Positions 1 to 11,920 of a stretch of 64,000 bases of DNA are shown here, in pieces. Position 1 is the first letter of the stretch; every line of letters begins with the position of its first letter. The notes beneath the pieces are model-generated. The model saw only the letters and a program-made list of their open reading frames with translations. It was not told where the DNA came from and did no database searches. The stretch comes from Nilaparvata lugens (taxonomy: Eukaryota; Arthropoda; Insecta; Hemiptera; Delphacidae). A program made the translations under genes and the position numbers. The stretch spans positions 10,801,653-10,865,652 of the forward strand of contig NC_052511.1 of NCBI RefSeq assembly GCF_014356525.2. The letters run 5' to 3'.

Positions 1-348
1 AAGTTCTATAGGACAATGGCCATCCCTTTAATGATATACGGTAGTGAGGTATGGACAAAGACCAAGAATGATGACTCACGAATTCAGGCATCAGAGATGA
101 GGTTTCTGCGCAGCATTCAAGGATACTCGAGACGAGACCACATAAGTAATGAAAACAATTCGAAGTGAGTGCAATGTGCAACCACTAACAGCAATCATTA
201 AAAAATACAGATTAAAATGGACAATCACCTGCGCCGTATGCCACCAACTCGTCTTCCACTACAAGCTTGGAAGTTACAGTTGGATGGGAAAAGGGACGTC
301 GGAAGACCGAGGAAGCGGTGGACACCGGAACAGGCTTTACAAGCCTAG
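1..348 (+). pseudogene. Non-LTR retrotransposon reverse transcriptase, C-terminal relic
   Basis: Frame 1 reads MAIPLMIYGSEVWT, IQASEMRFLRSIQGYSRRDH and NEN, the typical C-terminal end of endonuclease/reverse-transcriptase retroelements of insects. After a frameshift near 155 the similarity goes on with IRSECNVQPL and IIKKYRLKW; after another near 215 it goes on with LRRMPPTRLP, DGKRDVGRPRKRW and a stop at 346-348. Two frameshifts in 350 bases show it is dead. The 5' part lies outside the window. A short GATGAT run (351-372) follows, as often at the 3' end of such elements. Confidence 0.8.
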
Positions 349-350
349 TC

Positions 351-372
351 CATGATGGATGATGATGATGAA
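351..372 (+). repeat. GATGAT simple repeat, retroelement 3' tail
   Basis: (GAT)n-like run directly after the stop of the reverse-transcriptase relic; likely its 3' terminal repeat. Confidence 0.6.
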
Positions 373-399
373 GAACAGATTCACAATACTTGTGATGAA

Positions 400-1290
400 T
401 CATAACTCATAACTTATTTTTATTGAATCACAGAGATATTATTGTTTATAAATTAAAATAACGGCTCAAGAATGCACCTAACTTCCTGGTCACATCAACA
501 AGCATATGGATAGGCTATCCTCATATTATATTGTTGTCAAAAAATATCGACATCCAAACATATAGAAATCCAACCAATATAGACATCCTTTCTCAAATCG
601 GTGTAAGAAACATTAATTTTTATATGTACGTTTCCGGCAAATCAAATAATTGAGGCCTCAGTTCTGCAAATCCCAATAGATTAAAACTGATTGGCTCTTG
701 TGAACCCACCCAGCTATTCACACATTTATCAGGGTGGAGCACTAGAACTTGGTCCATGCCACACTACTCCAGTTTAAGTGAAATTAAGTGAATTTTCACT
801 TGAACGCCCAGTCTCGGAACTTGAGTTGATGCCACGAATGTGACTTGTGACAGGAATTCACTTGCATGCTCCTTCCACGGTCCACACAGTCATAAATCGT
901 GTCATAACAAAGCACAATATAAGAAACCTAAAAATATTACGAGTTCAGCTACTGTTTGGGTGACAAGCACATAAAGCCGTCTGGCCAGTGTGCAATAAAA
1001 TTTTTATGATTTCTTTAACGTTCAGTTTATTCGAAATTACACGTCAGCTAATGAGCCACGGCTCGAGAGAACCTGACCCAGTTATTATGACTTTTACCAA
1101 TGATCGGTAAATATCACTACTACACGTCTCGTTGAAACAATAGGCTGTTGTATCGATCTTACTGGATTGTTATTGTTTTCTGTTTGTTCTATTCTCATTT
1201 GTTTGTTCTATTCTCATTTGTTTGTTATGGTTTTTAGTGCAGTTATCGCTCACATTCATTCTGTGGACGATTGTGTATAATGCCAGTCGA
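400..1290. other. Intronic stretch, no gene seen
   Basis: No convincing frame or repeat apart from a two-copy 20-bp tandem repeat of TTTGTTCTATTCTCATTTG-type sequence at about 1180-1230. Confidence 0.5.
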
Positions 1291-1320
1291 TTACTAACGA
1301 ACTGAACTAGACTGTGACAA

Positions 1321-1615
1321 CGTGGAGAAGTAGGAAAGAGAAACAGAGGAAACGGAGAAGTGATAAAAGAAGGAAAGAGAAGTGGGAGGTGTAGGAGAGA
1401 GAAGTAGAGGAAACGGAGAAGTGATAAAAGAAGGAAAGAGAAGTGGGAGGTGTATGAGAGAGAAGTAGAGGAAACGGAGAAGTGATAAAAGAAGGAAAGA
1501 GAAGTGGGAGGTGTATGAGAGAGAAGTAGAGGAAACGGAGAAGTGATAAAAGAAGGACAGAGAAGTGCGAGGTGTAGGAGAGAGAAGTAGAGGAAGCGGA
1601 GAAGTAGTAAAAGCT
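1321..1615. repeat. 61-bp purine-rich minisatellite
   Basis: About four and a half copies of a 61-bp unit that contains GAAACGGAGAAGTGATAAAA and AGTGGGAGGTGTA; GAAACGGAGAAGTG recurs near 1349, 1410, 1471 and 1532, and a changed copy (GAAGCGGAGAAGTAG) near 1594. The long open frames on the minus strand here are by-products of the unit. Confidence 0.9.
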
Positions 1616-2384
1616 TGCAGGACTAGAGTAGAATGGGAGACTGGTAATAAAATAGGGAAATATGGAATGCAAGGTTTTAGAATTATGGGAGCAATCAAGG
1701 GAATGTGAGAGGGAAGTTTAATAGGCAAAATAGAAGTATGTTACAGGAGGAAAATGGTCTCAGAGATCATAATGATTGAAGATGGATGAGAAAGAGTTGA
1801 ATAAATTGTGATGGAAAACTGTTTTAATAATCTATGAATAACGAATAATCATTCATAGACTGGTATTCTATATTCTAGTGATTCATAGCCGAGATTAAAT
1901 ATTACTCTAGACTACAGATTACTTCAGATTTTATATTGTGAATTATCCTTATAATATCGATAATTGATATTGATATAATATTAATATTTAATATTGATAT
2001 TGATTGATGTTTTCTTTTCCCCATGTTCATAGTACTCACATCTCAAGATAAATCAATGATTTTTCGAAAATGATAAATGAAAGGAGCCCAAAACCGAATC
2101 ACAAATAATTATTATTTAGCGTTTGGCAGATACACAACAAATATAATAGCTCATGAGTCTCAAATGCCTAGATATAAACTGTATATTTCCAAATATTTTG
2201 AGATGTTGTGCAGTTTTCGGTCAGGGGAGCATAAGTTTGTCTGACTGCCATCGATTGCTAGTATTCTTACTTATATACATAATATTCTTATTTATCACAA
2301 ATAATATTAGTCTAAGTGCAATATTCGACTACAATTTGGTATTTTAATCATTCTAAATTCAAAATTTCTAGCTCATATATGTTT

Positions 2385-2555
2385 TTGGACAGAAATTGAA
2401 CTTTAAATTTTTTCAGTAAGAACATAACCTATTTTTTGGACATTTTATTATTTATCAAAATTTGGGAACAGAATAGTTTTGGGCTATGCCTGTTGTTCTA
2501 TCCCGATCATATTCATATGGTTTGTAGTTATATCAACAAATAAATAAATAAATAA
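2385..2555 (+). repeat. Dispersed A/T-tailed retroelement 3' end
   Basis: Carries the shared landmarks AACCTATTTTTTGGAC, AATTTGGGAACAGAATAG, TTTTGGGC..GCCTGTTGTTCT and a terminal (AAAT)n tail at 2537-2553. The nearest relative is the minus-strand copy at 17993-18215, almost identical over 150 bases. Confidence 0.75.
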
Positions 2556-3031
2556 TGTGATCTTTCTTTGCACTGTGTTAAACATATCCATAAGAAAATT
2601 TCGCTTTATATTTTTTTCAAATACCTATATTATTGTCATTATGAATAAGGTAACAACAAGCTTATCATCACTTTCACATTTGAGTCATCATAATTTTCAG
2701 TGAAAGTTGGCAAAACAACAGTTTTATTGATCGAACAAAGCGGAGTCATGAGCAGCCTATTCTGATGCAGGTAACTGCAATACATGCATGCTCTATTCAT
2801 TATTATCACTTCTTTAATTATTGTCTTCCTATATTTTCATTGAAAACATTTTGCTGAATGATTTCTTCTAGAATATGAAAAATTCTGAACCAAATTCAAC
2901 ATAGATGAGAAGCATTTTGACTATTTTCAAATCTATCTTTTGAATAAAACCATTGTGTTTTGAAAATGGGTTCAAACTGATAACACGATGATTTTTATTT
3001 TAATGTTTGTTCCTGAAGTAATTTAAATTCT

Positions 3032-3263
3032 ATCAATAAAAACAATATAACAACTTGTAGTACCCTTTATCAAAAACTTTAAAATATTTTAAGGACTAGT
3101 TTCGACCATAGGTCATTTTCAAGTTAAAATCAACTCAAGTTCAACTTGAAAATTAATGACCTATGGTGGAAACTAGTCGTTAAAATATTTTATAGTTTTT
3201 AATAAAGGGAACTACCAGTTGTTATATTGTTTTTATCAATTTGAATAAAGTAGTCTGTATAAG
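3032..3263. repeat. Fold-back repeat, family A (CTAGTTTCGACC arms)
   Basis: Arms of about 95 bases pair across a short loop near 3125-3140: left AAGGACTAGTTTCGACCATA at about 3093, right TATGGTGGAAACTAGTCGTT at about 3163, with ACTTGTAGTACCC and GGGAACTACCAGTT outside. The outer ends are CAATAAAAACAATATAAC and its complement. Near-repeats GAAGTAATTTAAATTCTAT (3016-3034) and GAAGTAATTTTACATTCTAT (3264-3283) flank it as a possible target duplication. Confidence 0.75.
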
Positions 3264-3320
3264 TGAAGTAATTTTACATTCTATTTATAAACCTCGTTTA
3301 TATTGATTCATATTATACAG

Positions 3321-4000
3321 GTTACGACCAATGGAATACAATACTTGTTTGGCCACCATGAATTGTTCAGAATTTTCGGTTGTCAATGGAACTAGTTTGA
3401 GGACAAGAGGTAGTGTTTTTCTGAATTATTTAATTCATATTATACTTGTACCATGTACTACACATATCTCTGTATTTGTCAAACTGCTTCTGACAGTTTC
3501 TCCAAAAGGACGAATAAACATTTATTTTGCCTTCAAGAAAAGGGTTTTAGACTTGTGAACTTTCTATACCTTTCTCAGAGGTGACATTCCAGACACAAAA
3601 AAACTCTTCGTGAGAAATGCAACGGTCACAATGAACTTGAAAAAAAATGGGTCAATAGGAAAACAATAGGTCGAGTTTTTGTTCTCATAGATGGGGACTA
3701 GATACCAGAAGTCGTCTATTACAATGGACTCTCTGTTTTTTGTTTGTTAGTGTCGCATAGTTTATTCAGGAAAGGGTGGTATGTAACTTAAGGGCGTTAC
3801 AATGACCTTGGTGAGCCCTATGGTGTAGTTTGGGAAATATTATGTCACTAGGATATAAATCAATAACGTTGGACTAGCTGTCAACTACGGCCAATGGAAT
3901 GCAAGCCTTGTTGGGCCACCATGACTACTGTCCATAAGTATCGGTTGTCAGTGGAACTAGTTTGAGGACAAGAGGTAGTAGTGTTTTTCTGGATTATTTT
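3321..4000 (+). repeat. Two-copy direct repeat (3321-3432 and 3889-4000)
   Basis: Both copies share ACCAATGGAAT, TTGGCCACCATGA, TCGGTTGTCA and GGAACTAGTTTGAGGACAAG. The 75-codon open frame at 3331 lies on the first copy and is not supported by the second, which has indels. Confidence 0.65.
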
Positions 4001-4054
4001 CAAAAGTTTATTGGAATTATTTTTTGAAATTTCTTTGTAATATAAAAGTATTTC

Positions 4055-4150
4055 TGTTCATAAAGTTTGGGAGAACAGCAGGTTTGGGCTAAACCTGTTA
4101 TAGCTCTCAACCAGACATGAATAAATGATTCCTTATGTATTAATAAATAA
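4055..4150 (+). repeat. Dispersed A/T-tailed retroelement 3' end (short copy)
   Basis: GTTTGGGAGAACAGCAGGTTTGGGC, CCTGTTATAGCTCTC and a T/A-rich AATAAATAATG tail. Confidence 0.5.
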
Positions 4151-4454
4151 TGATAAAAATACCTTGTACTTAAGAATCAAGTGTAATTAAATGTATTCAG
4201 GAATGGAACAACTTGACTAGGAATCAGCTGCAGTTCACTTAGCTTATTCATTTATTCATTTACATTAACCAATGAAAGCACTTTTATTAACAAGTTCTCA
4301 CTGGTATAATAATTTTTCATACTAATCGTTCTTCAGATCAATAATCATGATCCCCATTATATTGTAAAGTGCTTGGAATGATTATGAGAATAATATAAAG
4401 AGAAATAAGAAGTTACACATTCCATTTTCTGTTATGATATTGAATGAATTAAAG

Positions 4455-4652
4455 CATAGCCACCTCTAATACAAAGCCGCGTCCTACGATATTGCAACGT
4501 CACAGTGTAGGCCTAGAATCTAATACATGATTGGTGAAAAAGATTTAAAAGAATACCAGCTGATCTTTTTCACCAATCATGTATTAGATTCCAGGCCTAT
4601 ACTGCGACGTTGCAATATCGTAGGCCGCGGCCTTGTAATAGAGGTGGCTATG
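4455..4652. mobile_element. MITE with CATAG ends and 7-bp target duplication
   Basis: 198 bp with terminal inverted repeats of about 85 bases starting CATAGCCACCTCTAATACAA and ending in the complement. Flanks are ATTAAAG at 4448-4454 and ATTAAAG at 4653-4659. No coding frame. Same end letters (CATAG) and duplication length as the family at 39704, 43002 and 58858. Confidence 0.8.
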
Positions 4653-5015
4653 ATTAAAGTCAAAGACTTGGAATGAGTTAATGACTCACACATTCTCTAT
4701 GATATCAGAGACTTGAAATGAGTTGAATAAATGAGTTAAATGATTACTTCAAAGCAGCTTTGAATCAGACATATTATGTTACAAGTTTGAAGCAAAGTTA
4801 ACAAAAAAATATATCATAATATAAATGTAACCTGATATTGATTCCAAAATGATGGATATTGTTATTCAAAAAACTAGAACTGTAGATTCAAATTTTAGTC
4901 TCTTTCGATGCAAGTTGTTGCATTTCCAGGTCAACATAGTCATAATATGTATGTCTGGCAAGTTCTCTCTGATTGCTATGACTAATACAGGAACTACAAT
5001 CCATTACTTCCTCAC

Positions 5016-5480
5016 TTCCATTTTTTCTTCCATACTGTTACTCTTTCTCAATATGTTTCTCTCACTCACACACAATACAATCATATGCTTTCTCCCCTCT
5101 CCGCTCCTAGACACATTGAAGTAGGACTAATAATTATCAGTAGTTTTCTTTCATACTGATCTCTTCCTCAATATCTCTCTCCCACTCACACACAATACAA
5201 TCATATGCTTTCTCCCCTCTCCGCTCCTAGACACATTGAAGGACTAATTATTAGTAGTTTTCTTTCATACTGATCTCTTCCTCAATATCTCTCTCCCACT
5301 CATACACAATACAATCTTATGTTTTCTCTCTCCTCCGCTCCTGGACACATTGAAGTAGGACTAATTATTATTACTTTAGTTCCATACTGTTACTCCTTCC
5401 CAATATCTCTCTCCCACTCACACCCTACACTACAAAACATATCCTTCCTTCTTTTTTCTAGACCTAGACATGCATTAGCC
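5016..5480. repeat. Pyrimidine-rich tandem repeat, about 112-bp unit, four copies
   Basis: Units contain TCAATATCTCTCTCCCACTC, ACAATACAATCATATGC, CCTCTCCGCTCCTAGACACA and GGACTAATTATTAGTAG; the last copy (from about 5375) is diverged. Confidence 0.85.
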
Positions 5481-5499
5481 TCCACTAATTAGTAGTTTT

Positions 5500-5930
5500 G
5501 AAGCAGTTTTGAGCTGAATACTGCCATCAGCCGTACGACTATGTCACTCCACGGTGCTCTAGGGCTATTTGTAGACCAATAATACTCGTCACCCACCATA
5601 CGGAGTCGCTCTACGCAGATATGTCAAACGACCGAGTTCCATAAAACGCTAAGTAAATTCTAGAAATACCCTGTTATTCCTAGGAATAGGCCAATTTCGT
5701 ATCTCGTAAAGCGGTAGTGCCATAGAGCTAGGCTATGGGGGACGAATCGCCCATAAGCTGGCTAATAATAATCAGAAATGATGGATGAAACAGTTTTTTG
5801 CTTCAACAAGAATGTTGCAGGACTGTTTTCTGCTTTTCAAAATGAACTCTGTCTCATCAGATGGCTTGTAGAATGGAGGAAATGACCACTTCGAAATAAC
5901 TACACTGTCTTTTCATACTGCTCTCTTTTA
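5500..5930. other. Intronic stretch, no gene seen
   Basis: Repeat-poor, with slightly more GC (CCATACGGAGTCGCTCTACG). No coding frame or clear motif cluster. Confidence 0.4.
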
Positions 5931-6130
5931 TCTCCTTCAATCCTCTCACTCTCACTCTCACTCTCTCACTCATTCTTTCTCCTTTACTCAGGATCTCTCT
6001 CTTTCTATCTCTCGTATGCAAATCATCTTTGTCACTCTGTCTTTCTCTCGCTATTATTGTCTGTCCCTGCCTCAATATTTCTCCATCTATCTCTGTCTAA
6101 TTCTTCTCTTCATTTTTATCTGATTCTTTC
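5930..6130. repeat. CT-rich low-complexity tract
   Basis: Runs of CTCTCACTCTCACTC and TCTCTCTTTCTATC; the minus-strand 72-codon frame here is a shadow. Confidence 0.8.
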
Positions 6131-6346
6131 TCTACAGTCTTCACTGACCAATCCAATTTATTCATTTTTTATCATATTCTCTGAGCACCTCTCTAGACTA
6201 AATAACCTTGACTGATTGATGAATTCCAATAGTATTATTTACTATTAAATCATACATTTTTCTTGGGATGAAGGAAGTGATTCACCTTATTTGAGTTCTA
6301 TACTAAGAAATGTTTGCTCATGCTTATAACATATTACTCTAATTCT

Positions 6347-6515
6347 TAAGGTGCGTACAGATATACGCGCCGCAAACATGAGCAATCCACTTTTAATCAG
6401 TTGACTATATCTGTATTCTTACAGAAACGGTTAAGATACAGCTATAAAGAGCTTGGCATCAGCTGATTAAAAGTGAATTGCTCATGTTCGCGGCGCGTAT
6501 ATGTGTACGCACCTT
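6347..6515. mobile_element. MITE, AAGGTGCGTACAG family, copy 1
   Basis: Terminal inverted repeats of about 60 bases: AAGGTGCGTACAGATATACG at the left and the complement at 6495-6515, with GAACATGAGCAAT and CAGCTGATTAAAAGTG further in. TTA on both sides (6346-6348, 6514-6517) may be the duplication. A second copy lies at 58452-58608. Confidence 0.8.
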
Positions 6516-7011
6516 TATCCATACAACGCCTGAAGCTGAAAAACTAATAGATTCTCATATTGAGCCTTCAATATTCAATTTATTATCATATTCCTTCAAT
6601 ATTCTTGTGTGAAATTAGGAAACAATATGCTTTTTTGTGACTTTCACGGTATTTTCATTTCTTTCCGAGAACATGGATCTTATGCCAAAAATATCGATCT
6701 GTAGAAACTATTCTGTGATATTGAGAATAAATGAACTATTTAATTTTCAACCTTCCTCTTATTCCAACCAACCTCATCTCCATTTCAACAATCCTTTATC
6801 TTGTATCTGAATTTTTATCATCCTTGTCATGTTACCAGACACTATACTATTCAATTATTATTCAATCACAGACTCAGAAATCGAATAATAATTGATATCC
6901 AGAGAATACGCAAACAATATGATCATCCTGGATTAGAATTTATGATTATTTTATAAACTTGCATTTCAAAAAACACTTATGGAGTGAAAATGCACTCACA
7001 TTGGTAGTGAT

Positions 7012-7050
7012 GATTGTTTCGACCTGTTGTTGGTCATCATCAGACACATT
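7012..7050 (-). ncRNA. Hammerhead-ribozyme-like motif (candidate)
   Basis: Minus strand 7043-7037 reads CTGATGA. After one unpaired U comes a GACC/GGTC stem (7035-7032 with 7024-7021) with a seven-base loop, then GAAAC (7020-7016) and AATC. These are the conserved core elements of a hammerhead in type I order. A short stem I is possible (GTGT before the core with ATCAC after). Weak points are the extra U before stem II and a stem III of one pair at best. Confidence 0.4.
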
Positions 7051-7212
7051 ATTCCATAATCTCCTACAGAATCGAAACACTGCTCCCTAGTATCAATATC
7101 CAGGATCAATGAATAGGATTTATTTCCAGTATCAGTTTTATAGAATGATAATGTGATTTTTAAAATAATACGAAGTATTCAAGCACAACATTTAAATCTC
7201 CTGATAGATTTG

Positions 7213-8000
7213 AGTAATGGAAAATGAAATTTCCATGTTGCGAAATTATCCGCTCACAACTCATATTTTCATGACCTCACCTAGCAGTCTCTTCAATAAT
7301 TACGTTGTTGAGTCCACAATCAGATTCTGTGGAGGCTTCACAGAAACATATTGAAAATTCATGCTTTGGGAAGGCAATAAATCACGTGACGCGCAATTAA
7401 ATACCGGATTAGGCTACAGGCAAGAGCGAAGCATGTCAGCCTCGAGGTCGTAAATACATCAAAGTTCCATAGGCAACTGTGATTTTATAGCCGTAATAAA
7501 TCTGGCCAAGTCTCTTCCATGCAGTTGCTAATGGCTCATACGTCAATAAAAATAATGTAGTGAATATTTGCTCATTGGAATTCTGCAGGTTTGTATATTA
7601 TGTAGGAGGTGAGTTTGATGAAAAAATTCAGAATGTGGAGGATTCTGCTTGATACACAGAGCTTGAAGTTTATCTCATGTAGAATGGCTCATTCATCACA
7701 TGAAAAGTTGAAATAATTTCAGTCTCCTTATATTGTCGGATATATCTGATAGGATGATTTGTGTTAATAGGATTGATTTAATGTAGTAATATCTGATAGG
7801 ATGATTCCTATCAATAGGATTGATTTAATGTAGTGTAATATCTTTGTTCTAAGTTGATGTAAACAATAAAACTTGATTTAATTCCATATAAAACTGATGT
7901 TACTGTAACATGAGGCTATAAATTATGAGAAAAACCACGAATTTAGTAATGGAAAATGGAATTTCCATGTTGCGATTTTACCGCTCACAACTCATATTTA
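7213..8000. repeat. Two-copy direct repeat (7213-7267 and 7944-8000)
   Basis: AGTAATGGAAAATG-AATTTCCATGTTGCG and CCGCTCACAACTCATATTT occur in both places, about 730 bases apart. Confidence 0.7.
7738..7850. repeat. Tandem duplication, about 57 bp, two copies
   Basis: ATATCTGATAGGATGATT and AATAGGATTGATTTAATGTAG are each present twice in a row. Confidence 0.75.
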
Positions 8001-8075
8001 TAAATCATTGATTGTGAATCAATATAAATCAATGAGTCATTGACAAATTTGATGGGACAACAGAGGAATATAATA

Positions 8076-8880
8076 GTATATTTCGCACCTAGGGCCGAAA
8101 ATGAGACTTTTCCGGCTCGAAATCGGTTTTCAAGTCCGAGACCGTAGGCCGAGGACTAGAAAAGATTGAGAGCCGGAAAAACATTTTTGCCCATGGTGAG
8201 AACGTTATTTTTCGCCACACAGAAAAATAAACAATATAAATATGAGAAAAATTGTTTATTAGGCACTTCCGAAAGCAAAACAGGAAGGTCATACATAGCT
8301 CAAGCAAATCTGAGGTAATCTGAATATCAGGAAATTGCTCAAGTATGTTTATTTTTTATTCTGATTTGTCTAAATAACCTAAAAGATTATGTTCAATTAT
8401 GTAAGAGGTTGAGTTTATACTTTTTATTCTTCCAAATGACAATAAGATGATATTATTATGAATGTTTTGATCCTTGAATAAAAAACACAAATAATGAAAA
8501 GTTTTTTGATCAGCTGTTTTAGCACACTTGAAATTTGGTCAATCTGAATGTCAACGTCAACAATGCTTGTTGTCGTTGACTTCGGAAGTTTAGGTTAGAA
8601 GCTCTATCCTACTCTGAAAATCGAATTTGAATAATCTATAATATATATCTTATCTGTATTTTATTCATCCAAATAAAATGATAGTATCTTATTGCAGAAT
8701 ACTTATTCAATTCTTGAAGCATAAACTGATTCCGTTTCATAAACCATTTTGTAAACACGTTCACATCAAATGAGAATCAGCTGATTTCAAGGTTATTTTA
8801 CAGCCCTAGGGCCGTGAAACTTTTACCGGCCTGGTCAGAAAACAATCATTTTCGGCCTCCATATGACGCACGAAAACCAG
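8076..8880 (+). mobile_element. Interspersed element, about 0.8 kb, copy 1
   Basis: Runs from CGCACCTAGGGCCGAAAATG to the CGGCCTCCATATG end. It has GCCGAGGACTAGAAAAG, CACTTCCGAAAGCAAAAC, GGTTGAGTTTATACTTTTTA and TTTTTTGATCAGCTG in the same order as the reverse-oriented copy at 50507-51120. Ends are GGCC-rich and partly inverted (CCTAGGGCCG.. and ..CCCTAGGGCCG). No coding frame. Confidence 0.7.
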
Positions 8881-9880
8881 CTCATTACATCCAAGTGGGG
8901 CGAAAGAAAAATTATGTACGAGATGAGAGGTTTTCTAGAGAATCATGGTCCAGATACGGACTGAATAATCTACAACTTTTTTGTAACAACCATGCAGAAT
9001 CTCAAGGAGCTGATCGCAATAACATCTTGATTCACTAGGATCTCATCTCTCATCAGGTGCTCTCATTAGAAGTCAAAGATGATTAGAGGATTATATGTTG
9101 TGGAACCTGTTCCAAAACTAGAAAATCCCAACTTGTTTAGATTTAATTGAAAATAAAATACGATTGATTTTTCAATTAGTGGAGAATAATTTCCATTAGT
9201 GATTTGGATGGGAAATGCAATGACTACTTGATATCTCTATGTAATTAAAGTTTAAAGGGATAGAATCATAATTGAAACGAGCTTCTGAGAGTCGATAATG
9301 AATGACATAGACTGGATAAACAAATCTTGAATCAAGGCTTAAATCTGTGATAATGATATAAATCCAATTAGCGGTAGATTAGTGAATTAATGAAAATATT
9401 TTGAAGATACAGTGACAAAGTGGATTGCCGATCTTTTTAAATTGAAATCTCCAAATGAAATCAATTTAAAGATCAAAATTTTCTCATTTGTAACTGTATT
9501 TTCTTCATTAGATAGAATGTATGAACTATGACGCTGCAGAACTGATTGCCATTACTACTCTACAACCTTTCAACCACATTCCACTTGACTTCCTAGACTA
9601 TTGAAAGTCAACCAATCCATAACAGAAAAAGTTGAAATAAGTTATTGAAGTTCAGGTGTCCTGAAGTTAGCCAAAATCAAGTACTTCCTCTGAAATATAT
9701 CTCCCTGATTTTGGATTCAATCGGAGTTTGATACAGAGATGTTTGGTTTTTAAAATCAGTGATTCGAGTGTAATATTTTTGTTTCCTATCCAGTATCTCA
9801 ACCTTTAAAATTCAAAATTCTTAGTTTTATTGGTTTTGAGTGAAAAAGAACTAAATTTCAGAAAAGTGGAATCATAACCT
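8880..9880. other. Intronic stretch, no gene seen
   Basis: AT-rich unique sequence without a supportable frame, repeat or site. Confidence 0.4.
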
Positions 9881-9884
9881 CATT

Positions 9885-10010
9885 TCGGACTTTTAAATTA
9901 TTATCTAAATTTGGGAGAGAAATAGTATTGTACAAGGAGTATCCTTAGTTTTTCTCTCCCATTCAGTGCTTCTTGTAAAAATTATAATAATAATAAATAA
10001 ATAAAATTGA
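9885..10010 (+). repeat. Dispersed A/T-tailed retroelement 3' end
   Basis: TCTAAATTTGGGAGAGAAATAG, CAAGGAGTATCCTTAG, TTCTCTCCCAT and a (AAT)n tail at 9985-10005. Confidence 0.7.
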
Positions 10011-10074
10011 AGCATCTGAATTTAAAATTCTACTTTGTGGATATAATCGAGGCCTGAAACGTTTGTGAAGTGAA

Positions 10075-10200
10075 CTACTACAAGACTTAACCTATTTTGG
10101 ACTATGTGTAACCTTATCTAAATTTGGGAGAGGAATAGCACAAGGTTACCTTATTTTTTCTCTCCCTATCATTTTGATGATGTAGGTTACTTATTGTATG
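10075..10200 (+). repeat. Dispersed A/T-tailed retroelement 3' end
   Basis: Close to the copy just before it: ACTTAACCTATTTTGGACTA, AATTTGGGAGAGGAATAGC, AAGGTTACCTTATTTTTTCTC. Near-identical copies at 17505 and 46770 carry the same ACTACAAGACTTAACC lead. Confidence 0.75.
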
Positions 10201-10249
10201 AATCAAATGAGAGGAGAAGATCCTACTGTTATGGAAATCTCCACCAAAA

Positions 10250-10480
10250 TTTATTTATTTATTTATCTATTTATCGCATTGTATACAATGGCTCATGCCC
10301 AGAACTGTCCCATTTTCAATCTATACCGTACTGTTGAATGAAAAAGACTAAGAAATTGTCAAAAAACCACTAATTAAATAATCAATAATAATTGAATAAT
10401 TACCACAATATCAACTTCTCAACTGCACAAAAAGTATACTGTACTGTCCAAATCAAAATGTTGGTTATGTCACTTTCTCT
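10250..10480 (-). repeat. Dispersed retroelement 3' end interrupted by a fold-back fragment
   Basis: Minus-strand copy: (TTTA)n at 10252-10275, GCTCATGCCCAGAACTGTCCC, then ACCAACATTTTGA-complement at 10455-10475. It matches the plus copy at 30435-30570. It is split near 10333-10432 by a family C fold-back fragment; TACCGTACTG / TATACTGTACTG at the two junctions looks like the duplicated target. Confidence 0.7.
10333..10432. repeat. Fold-back repeat, family C, core-less fragment
   Basis: TGAATGAAAAAGACTAAGAA at the left, and the tail TACCACAATATCAACTTCTC at the right, as in the full copies at 17017, 30829, 47812 and 49215, but the ACCGGTTTCGG arms are missing. Confidence 0.7.
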
Positions 10481-10489
10481 TTTTAAAAT

Positions 10490-11860
10490 ACAAGTTACGC
10501 TCTTCAATACTAAAATCAAACAATAAAGACTATAAAGGAATGAAGGAGCTCCATGTACTTAACATTACGTTCCTATTAGATAGTGAAGAGGTAGAGAGAG
10601 ATTCCTTGAAGGATAAATGGAGGGAAATGAAAGGAAAAACGTTATAAGAAAGCCTGAATGAGTGAGAAAATGATAAAATTACATTGTGAGAGGTATTTAC
10701 TCAAAAGCAGCTCTTATAGTTCTGAAATCGGTATAATCAGTATAGTAGGGACATTACCAAGTCACTTCGTGTAGTTGAGTATTTTATAACCTTTGTCATG
10801 AAATGTCGGGTTTTACGTTAGCAGTAGCAAATTGTTCAGGCCAAATAAGGTCAATAAAACGTAAATAAGCAAGAGTCCATGCAAAGTGGATTTAATAAGT
10901 GCATTAGAATTGCTAAAAATTATACATAGCTTACATTCAGCTCTGTTAAGTGGAGTATTAAAAGCATTTTGATGCATTGTGAGGGAATTTATTGCAATGC
11001 AAGAGCGTGCCGTTGGCTGGCATAAAATTTGCTCCACCTTTGAGTAGGAGAAAGCCCAACTATTGTTTCTCGACTCTACAAAGAATGTCGGGTACCTAAT
11101 ATTCCAGTTTCTCTCAATTAAACGTTGTTACAGGCTTATTAGAACAATTTGTTTAATGATCGCATTTTTCAGTGGACTCAGATTCATGGATTTCATAATC
11201 AATTTTATATTGCAGTTCAGTAGCGTTCGAGAAATATCCTTAGACAATTATTGTTCATGAACAATACCATGAATAATGTCATGAAAATATAACAATATCC
11301 ATTAACTTTTTTCTCATTTTAGTTGTAATTATTCCGCTTCAATAATTATAATCCAATGAATTTGTTTGTTTAGCAACTTATTTATGTTGAAATTAGTAGT
11401 CCTTCGAGAGTCGTCTGTTCAATTCTTAAACATAATTTCAATTACTGTGCATTACAATACAATATTCATTGAGGCTTCCACTTCATACGATCTTTCAATG
11501 CTGTTTGGAGCACTTATTACGATATTTTAAATCTGTTATTTATGAAGGTGTGGTAGGTATATCTCTACTGATAGTGGTCATTGCATCTTGAAATTTGAAA
11601 TATGTGTATTATTTATTGAATATTATGTATTAAATAAATTTTAAAAATGTATAAATTTAATATAATAGCTTCCCTAATTTATATTGTACCCTACTAATCA
11701 TCCTTAGACCATCTAATACCCCATACTCCTTTTTAAATTCCTAAACTTCCAGTTTCATGGAAAAAATTGTTTACTTAGTTTATTGTTAAAGTTAGCATAT
11801 CATTCTATTAATGTATTTTATTATTTGTTGGCACCTGCTGTAAAATCTTTTAGGTTAAGC
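10490..11860. other. Intronic stretch, no gene seen
   Basis: Unique AT-rich sequence. Open frames of 60-75 codons on both strands are near chance for this base composition and show no family features. Confidence 0.4.
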
Positions 11861-11920
11861 GGGACCAATTTTTGTAATGCATTTTACTGAATAAAATGAT
11901 TGATTGATTGATTGATTAAT
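11825..11920 (+). repeat. Retroelement 3' end with (TGAT)n tail
   Basis: GCACCTGCTGTAAAATC, AAGCGGGACCAATTTTTGTA, GCATTTTACTGAATAAAATG then ATTGATTGATTGATTGATT. The AATAAA plus ATTG repeat is typical of non-LTR retroelement 3' ends. Confidence 0.6.

Noticed and set aside
1294..1728. 121- and 144-codon minus-strand frames
   Set aside because: By-products of the 61-bp minisatellite, whose period makes frames of repeated FYHFSVSS units.
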